Assembly (NCBI RefSeq): GCF_030463565.1
Contig: NC_134652.1
Span: 7,405,897 to 7,469,896, forward strand
DNA: 64,000 nucleotides
Direction: 5' to 3'
From: Pelecanus crispus
Taxonomy: Eukaryota > Chordata > Aves > Pelecaniformes > Pelecanidae
Each line of letters begins with the position of its first letter. Position 1 is the first letter of the stretch. Position numbers and translations under genes: made by a program. This document shows positions 60,101-64,000 of the stretch, one piece after another. The notes beneath the pieces were generated by a model. That model made no database searches and had not been told where the DNA came from. It was given only the letters and a program-made list of their open reading frames with translations.

Positions 60101-63100
60101 TACTACCCGGACACTGAGTTTTGGCTCGGATTTGAATTACAGTACTAGAGAAGATGCTCCACTAGGCCCTCAACTACAAAGCATGCCTTCTGAGCAAATT
60201 AGAAATCAATTGACTGCTATGTCCTCAGCTCTGGCTAAGGCTCTTGCAGTCATTAAGCCTCCTCACTTACTGGTAAGTCATTTTAAGCCTTCTGAAAATC
60301 TTGACAAACCCAAACAATGTTGTGTGATGCTTATCTGTTGTCCTTACGCAGCCTTTTGTTATTTTTTTGCTTAGCTGATCAACTGCTTATTCCAGTAATC
60401 TATTTGCAGTGCAGTGGTAATCAGTATTGCTACTGCTGTCCCCTCCCTTCAGAACAAATAATGGATACTTGAGGTGTTAATATATACACGTAGTGTAGCA
60501 TTAATGTATTTATTAATGACAAAGTATCCTTCTGCATCTGTTACATACTCACCTGTTCTAATAGATCTAAATTCTCCAATTTAGCAAGACAACCTTATTT
60601 GAAGTTGTGAGATCATACTTGAATATTACACCAAGGAGTTACTTGGTTTACCTTTTCTTGACTTAGGAAAGGCACTGAGCTATCTAATGACTAATTTAAC
60701 ATGACATTGCAAGGGTTTGAGTAGGGGGCGATTGTTGCTTTTGTACATTTGTTTATTTTCAGAAGTGTGTTGCTCTGTTTTTCAGAGCATTGTGGTAACG
60801 ATCTCTGATCTGATTTGACAGTAATGATGGGCTGCATTTATATACTTGTGGATTAAGTAGAAACAAGCTAATAACTTTATTTCAAAGCTTTGTATTTCAA
60901 AGAATGTATTTTCTCACATTAGATGTACTTTTTAATTTCATTTTTTTTCAGCCTGGTGGTAGTCAGCTATTTGTGCTTGTGAAGAAGAAGAAGTCATTCT
61001 TAAATGCACTCAACTAGTTAGTGCTTAGCCATAACTAAAATCATGTCAAAATGTACACAAGAGGCCTGAATTTAAATTGCCAGTCTTGCATATATCAGGT
61101 TTAGGATATACTAAATAATAACTTACCCATAGATGGGACTGCAGAGCTAGGATTTGTTTAAAATTTTGCATGCGTTTTTGAAAATCCAAGAGCCTGCTTT
61201 CTTCTTCCTGGAGAAACTGCTGTTGTGAAGAACCTGGAATGTAACTTCATAGTGGAATCTAAAAACATGAACAAAAGATCCCACAACTCAAGAACTGACC
61301 TGTCCTTGTCACTCCCTGTCCTCCTCGCTGGGGCTGTTGGCTTCAAGGTTGGACTCACCGATGAGCTCACATTTCAGGTTCTCCAGAGCCCTTTGGAGCA
61401 AGGTGTAAATCACTCTCGGATTTCCAGCATGCTTTGGTTGTGGCAAGCTAAACCTTCACTTCTCTTAAAAGAGCAGTGGTAATTTTTTCTTTTGCTTTAT
61501 ATTTATGAAAGATTTCGTAGCAAACATACCAAATAATTTTTCCGTATGGAATAAAGGCTGATAGCAGGATGGCCATGTTAGAATCTTTATCCGGGTTGAA
61601 ATACTAAGTAATATTCTTAAAATATAAACACACAAAGTAGGACTGTATCTTGACACGTAATGCTAGCTTACTTATGTTAGCTTGAACATATATTAGCTGT
61701 TTCATAGCTTTTAAGATAAAAATACTTCCATGTAGGTTTTCCCCTAAGAAGATTCTTTTAGTGATTGGTGTTAGACAGATGGATTGGTGGTTTGAAAGAA
61801 AAAAACATGCTTTATCTGTACATTCATAGATAGAAATGACAAATAGTCTTATACTTGACATGTTAGTACAATTAGCTGAATAAGACATAAATTCTAGTAA
61901 TTACACTTGTAAAATTCGAGTACCGTATCAAGGTTAATATCGATCTGTGTGGTTAGAGAAGCTGCAGAACAAGTTGATATCCTTTTTTCCTTTGCTATTC
62001 AGATCAAAACTTTTCACTTTTTTCAGGTGCTTAAAAACTTAATTTCTGTCAAATTTGTTGTAATTCACAAAATAGTTAAATTCATCAAAAACTTTTCATT
62101 TTTGTGTTTCTGGCACCTCTGTTTATCTTTAAGTGCTTGCAAATCTGCAACAAAGTGTGGATGTTTCAGTGTTTTTGTTGAATGCCCTAGAAGTGACGGA
62201 TTACTAAAAATACCTCTGAGCTAGCTCACGTTTCAAGAGCAGCATGACTGAGGGGGTGTAGCAGGCTGATTGGGCTGCAGTGTTTTGCTGCTTGCTGGAC
62301 TGATTAAAATGGGCAGCTCCCTGAGCTGGCACAATTATACCTCTTCATGTGTACAGCATGAATCCCTGCGAAGAGCTGTATAGGTACTCTGGAGGAGGAT
62401 GGGGCGGGGGTGAGAAGGCTGCTTAAAGAATCGTCTTATATGCTAGTGTCTAGAAGTCTAGTGCTTTTTTATAATTTCATTAGAATTGTTTTATGTACAA
62501 TGTTTATACCTAAATTGTTGACTCATCTTTTTTTTTTTATCATCCCCCCAGATAGTGCTTTGTGTCAATTAGGCTATTTTTCTCTTATGTTAGTGTGTTT
62601 GGAAAAACCAACACTTTAAAAACAAGGGAGCTTTGGTGAAGTACAGTACATGTGATAGTATACTTGCTCACTCATGCGGAGACAAACAAGGTTGACGCCC
62701 TACCCTTTTCAGTTAGAGTCTTAAATATCACTAGCGTACAGGTGAGCAATAGTTTTGGACAGAAAAAAGGATGAAAATATCATACCTAAGATGTGTTGTA
62801 GAATATTGTCTGATACAGACAATATTCTTCCATTTGCATGTGGTTCTAGTCAGTTGATACTACCTTGTTTTGCCACTTGGATGAGTGATTAGATTTGCCA
62901 TTACAGTTGTATTTCCATGCAGTTGGCAAGTTTGGAGAATAAAACTAACCTTGAGTTTTCTTTGAGAAGCATTTGTTATGCTTTCTGCCTTTTTAAAGAG
63001 GTGCTGCTTACATCATTGTCTTATCCTTAATTTAAATTCAGCAAGAGAAGGAAGAACAACATCAGCTGGCAGTTACTGCCTTCCTGAAAAATTCCAGGAA

Positions 63101-64000
63101 GGAGCATCAGCGTATTCTTGCACGTCGTCAAACGATAGAGGAAAGAAAAGAGCGCCTTGAAAGTTTAAACATTCAGCGTGAAAAAGAAGAACTGGAACAA
63201 CGTGAAGCTGAATTACAAAAAGTCCGCAAAGCTGAAGAAGAGAGACTGCGCCAGGAAGCAAAGGAAAGAGAGAAGGAGCGTATCCTGCAAGAGCATGAAC
63301 AAATCAAAAAGAAGACTGTTCGTGAGCGCTTGGAGCAGATTAAGAAGACTGAACTGGGAGCCAAAGCATTTAAAGATATTGATATTGAGGTAGACAATTT
63401 ATTATTGAAGTTTTCTGGGCTTTTTTTTATCCTTTTGGTTACATTGCTAGGCTGCCCGAATTTCATGTTCTTTACTAGTTGTATACTGTAACTGGTCTTA
63501 TAAGCAGTCTCTCTTAAAAATGAGACGGACAGTTTGACACTGAAATACTTAATTTGCTCAACAGCATAAGTAAACCTTAATATTGAGTTTGGATAGGACC
63601 TTTCTGTACCTGGAGGAATTAAATCCAGCTAGTTTCCCCCTCTGCCTTGTTGTTAAACAATATCTGAAATACAGAATAAACCTTCAGATCCCATTTTGTA
63701 GTACCTGGACTGTGTCTCAGTTTAAAGGATTTGTATCTTGATTTTTGAGAGCTTGAAAAATAAAATACAAGTTATCCAGAAGAGAGGAGAAGAAACTTGA
63801 GACTGTTTCTGAAGCAAATTACTTTAAAAGTTAAGAGGAAAACTGCAGAGAAGCTTAAATAAATAAATAAACAAACAACATCTATAACAGAAAAAATGTT
63901 TGCTTTATTTTGTATTGATAACTTTACTTGGTTGTAGGATCTTGAAGAATTGGATCCTGACTTCATTATGGCTAAACAAGTTGAACAGCTTGAAAAAGAA
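44484..64000 (+). CDS. EIF3A: Eukaryotic translation initiation factor 3 subunit A (exons 1-13, partial at right edge)
   Basis: The largest eIF3 subunit, scaffold of the PCI/MPN core that binds the 40S ribosome. Exons: 44484-44532, 48502-48692, 48893-49029, 52193-52356, 53652-53851, 54803-55011, 56008-56179, 57210-57314, 58124-58222, 58928-59044, 60087-60272, 63042-63389, 63938-64000 (continues). Phases agree throughout, giving 680 codons of a protein of roughly 1,380 aa in human. It begins [36 protein letters not shown] lies near 130-150 and [20 protein letters not shown] opens exon 7. The PCI region spans about 315-500. A charged coiled coil ([19 protein letters not shown] and onward) starts in exon 12, ending here at EQLEKE. 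Identity to human is very high. Intron 1 carries a CR1; introns 8 and 9 carry H/ACA snoRNA-like structures. Confidence 0.98.
45121..48501. other. EIF3A intron 1 body
   Basis: Beyond the CpG island the intron is unique AT-rich sequence with one CR1 tail (46228-46378). I see no other exon, RNA gene or repeat family in it. Confidence 0.6.
46228..46378 (-). repeat. CR1 LINE 3' end in EIF3A intron 1
   Basis: It begins ATAGAATCATAGAATCGTTT and, like the copy at 5449-5585, runs through TCTACTCTAAGCCAAT and GGGTAGACTAGACTAAACC to CCCGAAGTGCCACATC. This is the single-tail subtype. It is about 150 bp, 5'-truncated. Confidence 0.87.
49030..52192. other. EIF3A intron 3, no recognised element
   Basis: AT-rich intronic sequence of about 3.2 kb. 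I see no repeat family, exon or snoRNA-like structure in it. Short open frames on both strands are unremarkable. Confidence 0.5.
57804..57927 (+). ncRNA. H/ACA box snoRNA, SNORA19-like (EIF3A intron 8)
   Basis: The layout is hairpin-H box-hairpin-ACA. The 5' hairpin has lower stem AGCACATC (57805-57812) with GAGGTGCT (57850-57857) and upper stem GTTC (57815-57818) with GAAC (57836-57839). The H box is AAAGAA at 57860-57865. The 3' hairpin has lower stem GAAGG (57869-57873) with CCTTC (57915-57919) and upper stem GCAGT (57881-57885) with ACTGT (57904-57908). ACA is at 57922-57924, three bases from the end. The 3' pocket (AATTA left, CAGTCG right) can pair with conserved 28S rRNA CGACUG-UU-UAAUU, 13 nt above ACA as the family requires. 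Human EIF3A is the host of SNORA19 as I recall; the name is inferred from that. Confidence 0.82.
58591..58723 (+). ncRNA. H/ACA box snoRNA, second SNORA19-like copy (EIF3A intron 9)
   Basis: Same architecture as the intron 8 structure. The 5' hairpin has lower stem GCACAT (58593-58598) with ATGTGC (58645-58650) and inner stem CTGCT (58608-58612) with AGCAG (58629-58633). The H box AAAGAA is at 58652-58657. The 3' hairpin has GAAGG (58664-58668) with CCTTC (58711-58715) and upper stem GCAGCA with TGCTGC (58699-58704). ACA is at 58718-58720. The 3' pocket carries TAATTA and CAGTC, again matching 28S GACUG-UU-UAAUUA. The 3' hairpin is clearly homologous to the intron 8 copy, while the 5' hairpin has diverged, so this looks like an intragenic duplicate. 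Confidence 0.82.
59578..59651. repeat. Tandem duplication of a 37-bp unit
   Basis: The unit TTAGTTGAGAT...CCATTTAGGTTT at 59578-59614 is repeated at 59615-59651 with three mismatches. The first bases of a third unit follow at 59652. It lies within EIF3A intron 10. Confidence 0.88.
60042..60080. repeat. (CTTT)n microsatellite merging into poly-T
   Basis: About six CTTT repeats run into 14 T, ending six bases before the acceptor of EIF3A exon 11 (AAAAAG|GTT at 60086/60087). The microsatellite supplies the polypyrimidine tract of that exon. Confidence 0.9.
60273..63041. other. EIF3A intron 11, no recognised element
   Basis: About 2.8 kb without an exon or a repeat I can name. The patch at 61175-61470 is less AT-rich and has an 85-codon frame, but no recognisable domain. 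Confidence 0.45.

Overview
The window is vertebrate nuclear DNA, almost certainly from a bird. Genes have many short exons with GT-AG introns, promoters lie in CpG-rich islands, and the dispersed repeats are CR1 LINE 3' ends (the ...GATTCTATGATTCTATG tail, here mostly reverse-complemented) plus one avian-type solo LTR. The exact species cannot be read from the sequence.

Layout: 1-4490 has no recognised gene and ends in CR1 fragments. PRDX3 (+, 4664-9871, 7 coding exons, 234 aa, mitochondrial 2-Cys peroxiredoxin) is followed about 2.4 kb downstream by SFXN4 (+, 12279-25350, 14 exons, 332 aa, sideroflexin-family complex I assembly factor). A gene-free stretch with an old CR1 ORF2 fragment (25.4-32.7 kb) separates these from DENND10/FAM45 (-, 40542-32723, 9 exons, 354 aa, endosomal DENN protein). 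About 3.9 kb further on, EIF3A (+, from 44484) starts head-to-head with DENND10. Its first 13 coding exons (680 codons) are present and the gene runs off the right edge. The order and relative strands PRDX3-SFXN4-DENND10-EIF3A match, in mirror image, the human 10q26 block as I remember it. All four reading frames were followed exon by exon, and phases agree at every junction. The one soft spot is the start of SFXN4 exon 2.

The most interesting signal is in EIF3A introns 8 and 9. Each holds a structure with the full H/ACA snoRNA layout: two hairpins, an AAAGAA H box and an ACA box. The two 3' hairpins are clearly related. In both, the pocket can pair on both sides with the conserved 28S rRNA segment GACUG-UU-UAAUU. 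They look like a duplicated SNORA19-type pair.

Other notable items are a perfect 32-bp inverted repeat just upstream of the PRDX3 start codon; a roughly 560-bp C/T minisatellite followed by 33 consecutive G upstream of SFXN4; a CR1 subtype with a doubled 3' tail seen in three copies; a solo LTR with a perfect 5-bp target duplication; and perfect or near-perfect short tandem duplications in introns.
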